From CADEDH01 sp039029735 (GTDB lineage Bacteria; Actinomycetota; Acidimicrobiia; Acidimicrobiales; SZUA-35): 64,000 nucleotides of DNA. The translations under genes were made by a program, and so were the position numbers. The stretch lies in the NCBI GenBank assembly GCA_039029735.1, contig JBCCFL010000001.1:124001-188000 (forward strand). Reading direction: 5' to 3'. The notes below the pieces were generated by a model. That model did no database searches and was not told the origin of the DNA. It saw nothing but the letters and a program-made list of their open reading frames with translations. Below, one piece after another: positions 34,711 through 43,647 of this stretch (positions are counted from its first letter, which is position 1; each line of letters begins with the position of its first letter).

Positions 34711-35916
34711 TCAGATGATGGCCGTCTCCACGAAGGGGTCGCCGGCCTCGATCCGACCGAACCCGAGCGGAGACAGGTCGAGCGTCTGAAAAGACCCGTG
34801 GGCCAGGTACTCAGCCACCCCTCGCCCGATCGCAGGGGCCTGCTGCAGGCCGTGCCCCGAGAATCCGTTGGCCAGCACGAAGTTCCGGAGCCTTGGATGT
34901 GGGCCGACGATCACGTTGTGGTCGAAGGTGTTGTAGGCATAGTGCCCGGCCCAGCGGCTCGTCACCTTGATGCGCTCGAAGGCGGGAATGCGGTGGGCCA
35001 GGGCCGGCCAGACCTTGGCCTCCCACAGGTCGTCGTCCATTGCGAAGTCGTCGGGGGCGACAGCAGGATCGACGTCGGGAGTACAGCCCGCCATGTAGGA
35101 GCGCCCATCGCTTCGCACGTGTACCCCGGTGATATCAATGGTGAGCGGGAGATCGCGTTCGAGTGGCGCTGCCGCATCGAAGACGTAGGTGTAGCGCTTG
35201 CGTGGTTCGACCGGAAGGTGCACGCCCGCCATCGCCGCCACCAGCGCTGCCCGGGGCCCAGCGGCGTTCACCAGCTGACCGCACGTCACCGTGTGCCCCG
35301 ACGCCAGGCGAACGGCCCGCACGCCATCGTGGTCGTGATCGATTCCGACCACCTCGGTGCGGCAGTACTCGGCCCCATGTTGGCGAGCCTTGCGAGTCCA
35401 CCAGTCGAGCACCGTGCGCGAATCCCAGTATCCCTCGTCGACGAGGTTGTGGCTCCCACAGATGATGTCGTCGACGTTGTAGAAGGGGTACTCGGCTGCG
35501 ATCTGCTCTGCGCTCCAGATCTGCGTCGCCGCACCACGTCGGGCCTGGATCGCCTGGTTCGACCGAAGCGTGGCGGCGAAGTCCTCGTCACCGGCGAGAT
35601 ACATGTAGCCGTAGTGGTTGACGTGGATCGCCGGCGCAGCGGGATCGCCGATCGCATCCTAGAAGCACCGTACGTGCTCAGCGGCGAACTGGCTGATCTC
35701 GACGTTGAGCGGGTTCGAGAACTGCTGCCGCATGCAGCTGTTGGTATGGCTCGTGGAGCTGTGTTCGAGCGAGGTATCGCGCTCGACCACAAGCACCGAG
35801 CCGTCAAAGCCGAGATCCTGGGTGAGGAACCACGCGACGGCCGATCCGGTCATCGCTCCGCCTACGATCACCACGTCGTAGCTGCCGGCCCGAGGGGTGT
35901 CGGTGATCGAGGTCAT
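34711..35916 (-). pseudogene. DAO-type FAD oxidoreductase gene interrupted by an in-frame TAG
   Basis: A 402-codon frame whose codon 86 is TAG (35661-35659). The first part has the FAD motif DVVIVGGAMTGSAVAWFLT and SSTSHTNSCMRQQFS; the second, in the same frame without any shift, continues IHVNHYGYMYLAGDEDF and ends with FVLANGFSGHGLQQAP, as in FOXRED1/sarcosine-oxidase-like enzymes. Both halves keep normal codon use, so the stop is recent or a base-call error. The ATG at 35916 lies 29 bases after the MOSC gene on the same strand. A separate downstream start at 35604 would give a fragment without the FAD motif. Confidence 0.82.
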
Positions 35917-35945
35917 GGCACCTCGCCGGTCGTTCGCTGATCGGC

Positions 35946-36593
35946 TCAACTGGCCTGGCTCGCCGCCGCCCAGTCTCGCGAGGCCTGCGACATGGCGTCG
36001 ACCGCCAGGAGCCGCTCTGCCCCTTCGCGATCTCGGTGGATCGCCGCAACGTCGCCCACCGTCAGGCCGTGATCGGGCACGTCCGACACCATGACGGTCT
36101 GGCCGGCTTCGATCTCGCCCTCGGTGATGATCCGCAGGTAGGCGCCAGGGCGACCTGCAGCGCGGAACTGCTGGATCATGCGGGCCTCGTCGAGGCGGCG
36201 GTTCAGTTTCCAGCACGGGATCCGAGGTTCGCTGACCTCGAACACCACTGTGCCGACGTGCCAGCGTTCGCCGATCACGGCACCCGTGACGTCGAGCCCA
36301 TCGATCACCAGGTTCTCGCCGAAGGAACCGGGCTCCAGGGCTCGGCCGAGTTCGGATTCCCACCAGCGAACGTCGTCGCCACTGTAGGCGTACACGGCCT
36401 TGTCGTATCCACCGTGGTTGTGACGATCGGCCTGGTCGTCACCGTCGAGGTTCACCCCTTCGGCCCGGACGGCGCCAGCAACCGCCTGTTTCCAGATCGA
36501 GGTCATGGCCGGCTCGCCGTTGCGGTCGATCTCGCGCGGTTGGCCCACGCACACCGCGACGAGGCGCCCCGATGCTCCGTTTCGCTCAGACAT
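35946..36593 (-). CDS. MOSC domain protein (YiiM-like)
   Basis: 215 residues. The MOSC fold appears from VAVCVGQPREID through the DGDDQADRHNHGGYDKAVYA block and GSFGENLVIDGLD, with the conserved Cys in EPRIPCWKLNRRL. YiiM-type MOSC proteins act with molybdenum cofactor, often in reduction of N-hydroxylated compounds. The ATG at 36593 overlaps the 3' end of the 35-codon ORF by 8 bases, so translation is coupled to the upstream genes. Confidence 0.87.
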   Translation of the reverse strand: MSERNGASGRLVAVCVGQPREIDRNGEPAMTSIWKQAVAGAVRAEGVNLDGDDQADRHNHGGYDKAVYAYSGDDVRWWESELGRALEPGSFGENLVIDGLDVTGAVIGERWHVGTVVFEVSEPRIPCWKLNRRLDEARMIQQFRAAGRPGAYLRIITEGEIEAGQTVMVSDVPDHGLTVGDVAAIHRDREGAERLLAVDAMSQASRDWAAASQAS

Positions 36594-36693
36594 TGCCGTT
36601 GGTGGGCCTGGTGGGCCGCTCACGCTTGTGGGCGCCGCTCTCGATGCCGTCGATCACGGTGACAGCGTAGTCCTCGGTGCTGATCGTGCTCAT
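36586..36693 (-). CDS. Small 35-residue hypothetical protein in a coupled operon
   Basis: An ATG at 36693 overlaps the stop of the large PPOX-like gene as ATGA, and the stop overlaps the MOSC start by 8 bases. The peptide begins MSTISTEDYAVTVIDGIES and ends with a basic stretch HKRERP. No family is recognisable. The tight fit between two real genes, with overlaps at both ends, is the main argument that it is translated; it could instead be a chance bridge that re-initiates ribosomes. Confidence 0.5.
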   Translation of the reverse strand: MSTISTEDYAVTVIDGIESGAHKRERPTRPTNGNV

Positions 36694-37670
36694 GGCGTTC
36701 CCGTCGGTGATGAGATGGTCGGGAGATAGGGAGTTGCGGGATTGCGAAGGCCCGGCCGGAACTCGTACGCCTCGAGGAAGGTCCACTGCCCGTGTCGGGG
36801 CCATGTGGTGCGCACCTCCTCGATGGTGATCTCGAGCGTTCGCTCGGCGTCGAGGTCGTGCGGTGACCCAGGGCCGATGGCGCCCCGGCCGGTGATCTGG
36901 AGGGCACGGCCCGAACCGAAGTCGACGCTGAGCAGGCCGATCCGTGGGTTGAGCAACAGATTGCCGAGCGTCTGGAACATGCCGTTGCCGAGGTAGTCGG
37001 GGATGCGGATCGTTGCATCGTCGACCACCTTCACGAATCCGGGTGGGCCGCCTCGATGGGTGGGATCGGCGCCGTGTTCGGAGTGGAAGCTGGCCAGGAA
37101 GAGCGTGTCGGTCTCGCTCAGCTGACGACGATCGGCGGCGTCGAGCCGGTGATCAACCCGGGCCCGGGCCCTGTTGTCATCACCGCCTTCGGAGGCATCC
37201 TCCCCCGGGGTGTGGGCCCGGCGAGCGATGTACTTCGTGCAGAGTCCGAAGTTGCGATGCGTCTCGTAGTCGAGGGTGCCCGGCGTCGAGCCAACCGTTG
37301 CTCGCCCGAGTGACTTGGCCCGGCGGCGACGGGACGGATCGAAGTAGAGCACGCCCAACTCCCCAGATGCCGAGACCGCATCGAACAGTGGATCCCCAGA
37401 CGTGGGCTCGGGGGCGATGCGCACCGACGTCGGGCTTGTGACCGTGAACAGCGCGTTGGGGGCACCGAACAACGGCGACGCCCAGCTGCGGCCGTCGCCG
37501 TCGATGGTCGCGGCCACCGAGAACGTTCGCGCAGCGACGAAGCGGGCTTCGGTCGGGCTCAACGCTGGGCGGAAGGGTTCCTCGACCATCTGGTCGAACA
37601 GCGCGGTGTCCACTCCCGACTCGGACTGCAGTCGGGCCTCACCCTCGTGGAAGTTCCGGTATCTCGCCAC
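36690..37670 (-). CDS. Large PPOX-like (pyridoxamine 5'-phosphate oxidase family) protein
   Basis: About 326 residues, twice the usual PPOX size. Recognisable are ARTFSVAATIDGDGRSWASP, LFGAPNALF and, after a less conserved middle, the split-barrel pieces DTLFLASFHSEHG, GGPPGFVKVVDDATIRIPDY, GNLLLNPRIGLLSVDF and RALQITGRGAIG. Start chosen at GTG 37670, preceded by AGGAG at 8 bases; a GTG at 37724 would add 18 residues encoded by a tandem repeat. It leads the PPOX, small-ORF, MOSC series. Confidence 0.8.
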   Translation of the reverse strand: MARYRNFHEGEARLQSESGVDTALFDQMVEEPFRPALSPTEARFVAARTFSVAATIDGDGRSWASPLFGAPNALFTVTSPTSVRIAPEPTSGDPLFDAVSASGELGVLYFDPSRRRRAKSLGRATVGSTPGTLDYETHRNFGLCTKYIARRAHTPGEDASEGGDDNRARARVDHRLDAADRRQLSETDTLFLASFHSEHGADPTHRGGPPGFVKVVDDATIRIPDYLGNGMFQTLGNLLLNPRIGLLSVDFGSGRALQITGRGAIGPGSPHDLDAERTLEITIEEVRTTWPRHGQWTFLEAYEFRPGLRNPATPYLPTISSPTGTP

Positions 37671-37675
37671 GACAT

Positions 37676-37711
37676 CGTCTCCTGAGGCATCTCCTGATGC
37701 GTCTCCTGATG
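37676..37711. repeat. Three tandem 12-base units
   Basis: Units CGTCTCCTGAGG, CATCTCCTGATG and CGTCTCCTGATG follow one another. On the minus strand each contains an AGGAGA ribosome-binding-site-like core, and the last copy is correctly placed for the GTG at 37670. The copies would encode SGDASGDASGD if the longer start were used. Confidence 0.8.
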
Positions 37712-37725
37712 AACGCACCCTCACA

Positions 37726-37745
37726 GGTTAGAGCCAAACCTAACC
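37726..37745. promoter_or_regulatory. Inverted repeat in a divergent promoter region; weak resemblance to an iron (DtxR/IdeR) box
   Basis: GGTTAG (37726-37731), 8 bases, CTAACC (37740-37745). Read on the minus strand it begins TTAGGTTTGGCT, similar to the first half of the actinobacterial IdeR/DtxR box. It lies between the PPOX-like gene and the CGNR protein gene. The match is partial, so the iron link is a suggestion. Confidence 0.4.
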
Positions 37746-37799
37746 TTTATCGATATGTTCAACAGTTAGCTACGTCACTGGTCCGGTACGCTGACCGGT

Positions 37800-38363
37800 A
37801 TGGCACAACCGCGAGTCAGGCCCGAGGCCGGAGGGCCGCTGGCCATCGATCTGCTGAACACGACGTGGACCGGCCCCGACGGTCCCATTGACTGGTTCGA
37901 CGAGAACGAGGCCGTCCGAGCGTTCACGGCGACCCACGGCCATCCGGTGGCTCGGGCTGCCGTTCGCGACACTCGCGCGGCGCTCACTGCGGCGCGCGAC
38001 GTGGTTCGCGCCGTGCTCAGTGCAGCGGCCACTCGCCAGGTGGACGACAAACTCGCTGCGCTGGTCAATGACGCACTGGCGTCAGCCCGCCCATGTGTGA
38101 TGATCGACGACGATCGGCTCGTGCTGTCGACGCAGGCGGACGCCCCCGGTGCCCACGTGGGGGCGCAGGCCATCGTCGACGCCGTGCGGCTGGCCGCCGA
38201 GCGTCCCGGCCGCGTTCGGTCGTGTGACCATGGCGCCTGCACGATCTGGTTCGTCGACACCTCGAAGGCGGGCCGGCGCCGATGGTGCTCGATGGAGCGC
38301 TGTGGCAACAGGGCCAAGGCCCAACGTCACTACGCCCGCCAGCGCGACGGCAGCGCCGCCTGA
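37800..38363 (+). CDS. CGNR zinc-finger protein with ABATE domain
   Basis: 187 residues. The N-terminal half is the helical ABATE domain (LAIDLLNTTW, WFDENEAVRAF); the C-terminus is the CGNR zinc finger with C-x4-C in CDHGAC and C-x4-C in CSMERCGNR, then RAKAQRHYARQ. Such proteins are common in Actinobacteria and presumed to be transcription regulators. TACGCT (37787-37792) lies 7 bases before the ATG. It faces the PPOX/MOSC series and could control it through the inverted repeats in between. Confidence 0.88.
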   Translation: MAQPRVRPEAGGPLAIDLLNTTWTGPDGPIDWFDENEAVRAFTATHGHPVARAAVRDTRAALTAARDVVRAVLSAAATRQVDDKLAALVNDALASARPCVMIDDDRLVLSTQADAPGAHVGAQAIVDAVRLAAERPGRVRSCDHGACTIWFVDTSKAGRRRWCSMERCGNRAKAQRHYARQRDGSAA

Positions 38364-38393
38364 CTCAGCCGTGCTGGCGGGGCTGCACGAGTC

Positions 38394-39086
38394 TCAGTCG
38401 TCGATGGCGACGGGTGGCTCGGTCTCGCTGAGGCGGTCCCAGACGAACTCGTCCGACAGGGCCGCCATCTTTGCGTGGCGTTCAGGAAAGCGCTGAGCTC
38501 GGACGTTCTCCGGATGCGGTTCGGTCGGCTGCGCCACCGGCTCGGCCGGGCGCTCGAACGGCTCTGGCTCCACCATCGCCGCCACCTCGTCACCGGTGAT
38601 GCCACACAGACCCACCACCTCGGGGTCTATCCAGGCCCGCTCGTCGATCGCTGAGCCGGAGGAGATCTCCAGGTTGAGGCCTTCTGGGCCCTCGAAGTAG
38701 ATCGACTGGATGAACCCGTGGTTGATCGGGCCGAGCACCTGAACACCCTTGGAGCGGATGCGATCTCGCATGGCCAGGAGATCGTCGAGGCTGTCGACGT
38801 GGAACGCAACGTGTTGCATCGTTCCGCCCCGCACGTCGCCGCCGGCACCGTCAGCGTGGCTGACGCCGAACTCGATCTCCTTGGCGTTGTCGGGATGCTG
38901 GACGAAGGCCACGTAGCTGTCGGGCGACAGCTCGACGAACCCGTGGAACGCTCCCTCCACTCCATGCATCCAGTAGAGGGCCTTGAGCGGCGTGCCGAGC
39001 ACATCACACCAGAAGGCGAGTTGGCGCTTCATGTCGGTGGTCGACAGGGCGAGGTGGTTGACGCCTCGGGGATGGAGTGTCGTCAC
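38394..39086 (-). CDS. VOC-family protein with C-terminal extension
   Basis: 230 residues. Residues 1-150 are a VOC domain (VNHLALSTTDM, QHVAFHVDSLDDLL, LNLEISSG), followed by an 80-residue Pro/Glu-rich tail (EPEPFERPAEPVAQP) ending in a helix. The start is GTG 39086 with AGGAGG 7 bases upstream, better than the in-frame upstream starts. It shares its pattern with the VOC protein at 29327-29896. It sits 110 bases downstream of the acyl-CoA synthetase gene. Confidence 0.83.
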   Translation of the reverse strand: MTTLHPRGVNHLALSTTDMKRQLAFWCDVLGTPLKALYWMHGVEGAFHGFVELSPDSYVAFVQHPDNAKEIEFGVSHADGAGGDVRGGTMQHVAFHVDSLDDLLAMRDRIRSKGVQVLGPINHGFIQSIYFEGPEGLNLEISSGSAIDERAWIDPEVVGLCGITGDEVAAMVEPEPFERPAEPVAQPTEPHPENVRAQRFPERHAKMAALSDEFVWDRLSETEPPVAIDD

Positions 39087-39196
39087 GGGATTCCTCCTGG
39101 ATGGCATGGCGCCGGCGCCGAATGCCGCGGGCTCTGCCACCATGCTCGATGCACCCCGGAGCGCCGTCAACCCGACCCCCGGGGGCCGTGGGGCGA

Positions 39197-40765
39197 TCAA
39201 ACGATCTTGTTCACGCCTTCACCCCAGTAGCGGTCGCGCAAGAGCCGCTTGTAGAGCTTGCCGGTTGGGAGCCGAGGCAGTTCATCCTCGTAGTCGACCG
39301 AGCGAGGCACCTTCTGCCGAGAGAGGTTCTCACGACAAAACGCCATGAGCTCCTCGGTGAGCGCATCGTCGGTCGCAACACCCGGCATCGCCTGCACGAT
39401 CGCCTTCACCTCCTCGCCGAGGTCCTCGTTCGGTACCCCGATCACGGCAGCATCGGCCACCTTGGGATGTGTGATGAGGAGGTTCTCCGTCTCCTGGGGA
39501 TAGATGTTCACCCCGCCCGAAATGATCATGAACGTCTTGCGGTCGGTGAGGTACAAGAAGTTGTCCTCGTCGACGTAGCCGACGTCGCCGACGGTGGTCA
39601 TCGTGCCGTCGGGAGAGGTGGCCTCGGCCGTCTTCTCGGGGTCGTTGTGGTACTGGAACTCCGACGCCGTCTTGAACCAGATGGTGCCGGGCTCGCCCAT
39701 CGGCAGCTCGTTCATCTCGTCGTCGAGAATGTGCAGATCGCCGAGGATCACCTTGCCGACCGAGCCCCGGTGGGCGAGCCACTCCTCGGAGTTGCAGGCG
39801 GTGAAGCCCAGGCCCTCTGTGGCGCCGTAGTACTCGTGGATGATCGGGCCCCACCACTCGATCATCTGCTCCTTCACCTGCGCAGGGCAGGGAGCGGCAG
39901 CGTGCACCGCAATCTCGAGCGAACTCAGGTCGTAGCCAGTGCGTTCGTGTTCCGGGAGCTTCAGCATGCGGCTGAACATGGTGGGCACGAGTTGGGAATG
40001 GGTCACCTGGTACTGCTCGATCAGCTTCAGATAGTGCACCGGATCGAAGCGTTCCATGATCACCACCGTGCCGCCCTTGCGAATGGTGAGGCCGACCGCA
40101 GCCTGCGGGGCTGAGTGGTAGAGCGGAGCCGGCGAGAGGTAGATCATGTCCTCCCGGTACTGCCAGAGCGCCATGAGGAAGTCGAACAGCGGCAGCGATT
40201 CCGACGGTGGCCCGTCCGGCAAGGGGCGGGTGATCCCCTTCGGCCGACCGGTGGTGCCCGACGAGTAGAGCATCGGTGTACCCAGCTTCTCGTCGGCGAC
40301 GGGTTCGCTCGGGTGCTCGGCGGTGGCTGCGGCCAGATCCCGCACGCTGGTGCCGGCCACCACAGTGCCGTCGTCGCCAGGGCTGTCGGTGATGAGGGCC
40401 AGCGTCACATCTGGGCAGGACGCCAGCACCTCGAGCGCCACGTCCCGCTTGGCCGCCGACGTGATGAGCACCGTCGACTCGCTGTTGTTCACGATGTAGG
40501 CCACCTCATCGGCGGTGAGGTACGAGTTGATGCAGGTGTAGTACGCGCCGATGCGCTCCCCCGCAGCGCAGGCTTCGAGGTAGCGATCGTTGTTCTCCAT
40601 GAAGATCGAGACGTGGCCGAGCCGCTCGACCCCGTTGGCCACCATGAGGTGCGCCAGCCTGTTGGCCCGCTCCTCGAACTCGCGGTAGCTCACCGCATCC
40701 CCGGAGCTGGCCATGATGAACGCCGGTCGATCCGGGTTCTCGGTGGCGTAGTGGCCTGGATACAT
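39197..40765 (-). CDS. AMP-binding acyl-CoA synthetase (FadD-like)
   Basis: 522 residues. The AMP-binding signature is LYSSGTTGRPKGITRP, followed by the A5-type block YYGATEGLG, GDVGYVDEDNFLYLTDR (A7) and the catalytic lysine in LPRLPTGKLYKRLLRD. The length and motifs fit fatty or aromatic acyl-CoA ligases. GGGGG lies about 5 bases before the ATG. It probably activates an acid for the neighbouring CoA-dependent steps. Confidence 0.9.
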   Translation of the reverse strand: MYPGHYATENPDRPAFIMASSGDAVSYREFEERANRLAHLMVANGVERLGHVSIFMENNDRYLEACAAGERIGAYYTCINSYLTADEVAYIVNNSESTVLITSAAKRDVALEVLASCPDVTLALITDSPGDDGTVVAGTSVRDLAAATAEHPSEPVADEKLGTPMLYSSGTTGRPKGITRPLPDGPPSESLPLFDFLMALWQYREDMIYLSPAPLYHSAPQAAVGLTIRKGGTVVIMERFDPVHYLKLIEQYQVTHSQLVPTMFSRMLKLPEHERTGYDLSSLEIAVHAAAPCPAQVKEQMIEWWGPIIHEYYGATEGLGFTACNSEEWLAHRGSVGKVILGDLHILDDEMNELPMGEPGTIWFKTASEFQYHNDPEKTAEATSPDGTMTTVGDVGYVDEDNFLYLTDRKTFMIISGGVNIYPQETENLLITHPKVADAAVIGVPNEDLGEEVKAIVQAMPGVATDDALTEELMAFCRENLSRQKVPRSVDYEDELPRLPTGKLYKRLLRDRYWGEGVNKIV

Positions 40766-40858
40766 GGTGACCCCCGTCAGTGTGCGCCTGTGTGGACGAC
40801 GACGGTATAGCTCAGCTCCGGTGCCGTCGGCGATCTCACCGCTGCCCGGCCGCCGTGC

Positions 40859-41635
40859 TCAGTGCGGCCCGAGCCGCATCGCCAGCGTGAACCCCGTGCG
40901 GCGGAGATAGTCGAACCGTCCACCGCGAACGGCCCGGGCCTCGGCCCGGATCCGCGACGTCAGGTCATCTACGAGGCCGGCGTGGCTGTGGCGAGCCCGT
41001 AGCTCTGCGTCGAACGTCGCCGGCACGTGGTGACGACGGATGCCCACGAGGTCGCACGTGGCGCCGGCCTGTACGTAGAACCCTTCGAGGCCGTCGTCGG
41101 CGGCCGTGATACCGGGGGTGACGTGGGCGACCACGGCCTGACGGGCGCAGGCCACGGCCGCCTCGGCATCACCGCGCTCCGGGTCGCCGTCGTGGTGGGC
41201 GCGGACGATCTCGCCGGCCCGGTTTGCGCCACGGAGGGTGAAGTCCTCCCCTGTCACGGCCTTTACGAGCCCCAGGTCATGCAGGAGTGATGCCACGTAG
41301 AACAGCTCTTCGTCCAGACCGGTGACACCGTCGAGAGCGGCGAGGGTCCGCCCGTAGGCCCAGGTTCTGTAGGAGTGGCCAACCAGCACCTCAGGTTGCT
41401 CAGCCGCAGCGTCTTCGGCGGCCCGCGCCATCGCTGACCGTGGCGGTGTCGGCGACGCCAGTGGTTCGCTGCGTCGCCGCCCAAGACGCAGTGCCACCGT
41501 GCTCTGCGCGAACTGCCGCTGGCCGGCCAGCAGCGGCCCGAGCAGCCGGAGCCGGTCGCCCCACGTGAGACGGCCCCCGGTGCGATCGAGCCAGGTTGCG
41601 CCCCCGAATCGATGGAGTTCGTGATCATGGTCCAC
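40859..41635 (-). CDS. HD-domain protein
   Basis: 258 residues. The HD phosphohydrolase motif is seen in VGHSYRTWAYGRTLA (first His), VASLLHDLGLVKAV (HD pair) and NRAGEIVRAHHDGD, with a later HVTPG. Such domains hydrolyse phosphate esters of nucleotides, though many have unknown roles. The start is GTG 41635, which gives a clean 26-base gap after the AhpD-like gene; the longer frame overlaps that gene. Confidence 0.78.
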   Translation of the reverse strand: MDHDHELHRFGGATWLDRTGGRLTWGDRLRLLGPLLAGQRQFAQSTVALRLGRRRSEPLASPTPPRSAMARAAEDAAAEQPEVLVGHSYRTWAYGRTLAALDGVTGLDEELFYVASLLHDLGLVKAVTGEDFTLRGANRAGEIVRAHHDGDPERGDAEAAVACARQAVVAHVTPGITAADDGLEGFYVQAGATCDLVGIRRHHVPATFDAELRARHSHAGLVDDLTSRIRAEARAVRGGRFDYLRRTGFTLAMRLGPH

Positions 41636-41661
41636 GTTGCGGCGCCTCGTCTCGACCGCGA

Positions 41662-42213
41662 TCAGCCGCCGGGAGGGCCCGTGCGCTGCTCGTGGGCGGC
41701 GCCGACGTGCTTGCCTGCATCCCATCCGACCGAGCCGAGGTTCACTGTGGCCCATTCAACCGACTCGGCGTCGGTCACCGTGGCCAGCGAGTCGTTGTAG
41801 CGGTTCATGAAGCCGCCGACGGCCACCACCGCAATCAGGGTGCGCACCTCCTCATCGGCGAACGACTCCCGCAGTGCGGCGTGGTGCTCAGCCGTCACCC
41901 CACTCGGTACCGCCCCGGCGGCCAGCGCGAATCGCAGCGCCGCCCGTTCACGGTCGTCGAACAACGGCGACGCCTCGAAGTCCCAGAGCGCCTGCACCTT
42001 CTCCAGTGGGACACCGAAGCGGTTGGCACCGTGGGCGGCATGGGCCTGGCAGTGACGGCAGCCGGCGGCGAGGCTCGACACGGTGAACACCATCATGTTC
42101 AGCTCGATACCGGGAGGCGCGAGGAACACGATGGCCTGGAGTTGCTTCAGGCTGTCGTACATCTCGGGCCAGGCCGGGAGATCCCAGCGTTGGCGGTTCT
42201 CGTAGTCGGGCAT
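41662..42213 (-). CDS. AhpD/carboxymuconolactone-decarboxylase-like protein
   Basis: 183 residues, all-helical, with the redox CxxC pair in AAGCRHCQAHAAHGAN followed by VPLEKVQALWDFEAS. AGGAAGG sits about 8 bases before the ATG. The HD-domain gene follows on the same strand after 26 bases. Probably alkylhydroperoxidase-type redox activity; it is the second such protein in the window. Confidence 0.85.
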   Translation of the reverse strand: MPDYENRQRWDLPAWPEMYDSLKQLQAIVFLAPPGIELNMMVFTVSSLAAGCRHCQAHAAHGANRFGVPLEKVQALWDFEASPLFDDRERAALRFALAAGAVPSGVTAEHHAALRESFADEEVRTLIAVVAVGGFMNRYNDSLATVTDAESVEWATVNLGSVGWDAGKHVGAAHEQRTGPPGG

Positions 42214-42227
42214 CGCCGCGTCCTTCC

Positions 42228-42257
42228 TGCGCCGTTGTGTCGTGCGCCGTTGTGTCG
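42228..42257. repeat. Tandem duplication of a 15-base unit
   Basis: TGCGCCGTTGTGTCG occurs twice without a gap in the 81-base space between the Lpd and AhpD-like genes. No coding role is visible. Confidence 0.8.
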
Positions 42258-42294
42258 GGTGCCGGTCGGACAGCCGAGCCCAGTCCAGCTCGAT

Positions 42295-43647
42295 TCAGGC
42301 CCGCTCGTCCAGCGTGAGCGCCACCTCACCAATGGCCTCGCTGAGAGTCGGATGGGGGTGGATCGTCGCCGCCACGTCGGTGACCGTTGCCGCCATCTCG
42401 ATCGCGAGGGCCAGCTCGGCAATCATCTCACTCACCCCGTGCCCGGCGAGTTGAGCGCCGACGAGGGTGCCCTGGTCGTCGGCAACGAGCTGCACGAAGC
42501 CTGCGGTGTCGCCCAACGTCGCTGCTCGTCCGTTGGCCGTGAACGGCATGCGAGATCGCGACGCCCCGTCGGATTGGCCAACCGACGCCACCTCGGGGTC
42601 GGAGAACACCACCTCGGGAATCACTGCCGGATCGAACGCCGCCGACCGGCCTGCGATGGCGTCGGCCACCACTCTGGCTTCGGCCGTGGCCTTGTGGGCG
42701 AGCGCAGGGCCGTCGGTCACGTCGCCGATGGCCCAGACGCGACCGGCGGCGCGCCGGTCGGGGCCGACGGGGATTCGGCCCCCATCGTCGACACCCACCC
42801 CGGCCGCAGCGAGGTTGAGCTCGTCGGTGTTGGCGGTGCGGCCCACGGCCACAATCACGTGGGTGGCCTGGATCGGATCACCGGCATCGACCACGACGGT
42901 TCCAGGCTCCAACCGGTCCACCCGCGTACCGGTTCGGACCTCGACGTCGAGGTCCTTCAGCCGTCGTGCCACCGCACGACCAAGTGCTGAGTCCATCGCG
43001 GGGAGGAGGCGGTCAGCGAGTTCGACGATCGTGACCTGGGATCCGAGCTTCGCCCAGGCCGTGCCGAGCTCCACGCCGATGTAGCCCCCGCCAACGACCA
43101 CGAGCCGTTCCGGGATCTCGGCGAGCGACAGCGCACCGGTGGAGTCGAGCACCATCAGCCCGTCCCTCGGACCTGGTTCGAGGCCGGGAATCACTGTGGG
43201 CCGCGAGCCGGTGGCCACCACACAGTGGTCGAACTCGAGGTGGGTCATCGTGTCGCCGTGGGCGATCACGAGCCGGTCGGCCCGGGCGAACCGGGCGACG
43301 CCGCTGCGCACGTCGACCTTCGCCCGCGCCAGCAACCCAGCCACACCGTTGGTCAGACCGGTCACCACCTCACGGCGATGTGTCGCCATCGCCACGGGAT
43401 CCGGGATCGTTGTGATGGCGATTCCGGCTGCGCTGCCCCTGGCACCGAGGCGAGCGAGGTCGCCCTGATGGATCAGCGCCTTCGACGGGATGCAGCCAAC
43501 GTTGAGGCACACCCCACCCACGGCGTCGCGCTCGATCAGCGTGACCTGGCGTCCGTGTTCGGCCAAGGCCAGCGCAGCCGTGTAGCCACCAGGGCCGCCG
43601 CCGATGACCACGACGTCGACCCGATCGCTCAGCTCACCAACAACCAT
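42295..43647 (-). CDS. lpdA: Dihydrolipoyl dehydrogenase (E3)
   Basis: 450 residues, pyridine nucleotide-disulfide oxidoreductase. FAD is bound by VVVIGGGPGGYTAALALAE, the redox disulfide is C47/C52 in CLNVGCIPSK, NAD by VVVGGGYIGVELG, and the C-terminal His-Glu pair by ATIHPHPTLSEA. It is the last gene of the 2-oxoacid dehydrogenase operon; its ATG overlaps the E2 stop by one base (TGATG). It re-oxidises the lipoyl arm of the E2 subunit. Confidence 0.93.
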   Translation of the reverse strand: MVVGELSDRVDVVVIGGGPGGYTAALALAEHGRQVTLIERDAVGGVCLNVGCIPSKALIHQGDLARLGARGSAAGIAITTIPDPVAMATHRREVVTGLTNGVAGLLARAKVDVRSGVARFARADRLVIAHGDTMTHLEFDHCVVATGSRPTVIPGLEPGPRDGLMVLDSTGALSLAEIPERLVVVGGGYIGVELGTAWAKLGSQVTIVELADRLLPAMDSALGRAVARRLKDLDVEVRTGTRVDRLEPGTVVVDAGDPIQATHVIVAVGRTANTDELNLAAAGVGVDDGGRIPVGPDRRAAGRVWAIGDVTDGPALAHKATAEARVVADAIAGRSAAFDPAVIPEVVFSDPEVASVGQSDGASRSRMPFTANGRAATLGDTAGFVQLVADDQGTLVGAQLAGHGVSEMIAELALAIEMAATVTDVAATIHPHPTLSEAIGEVALTLDERA

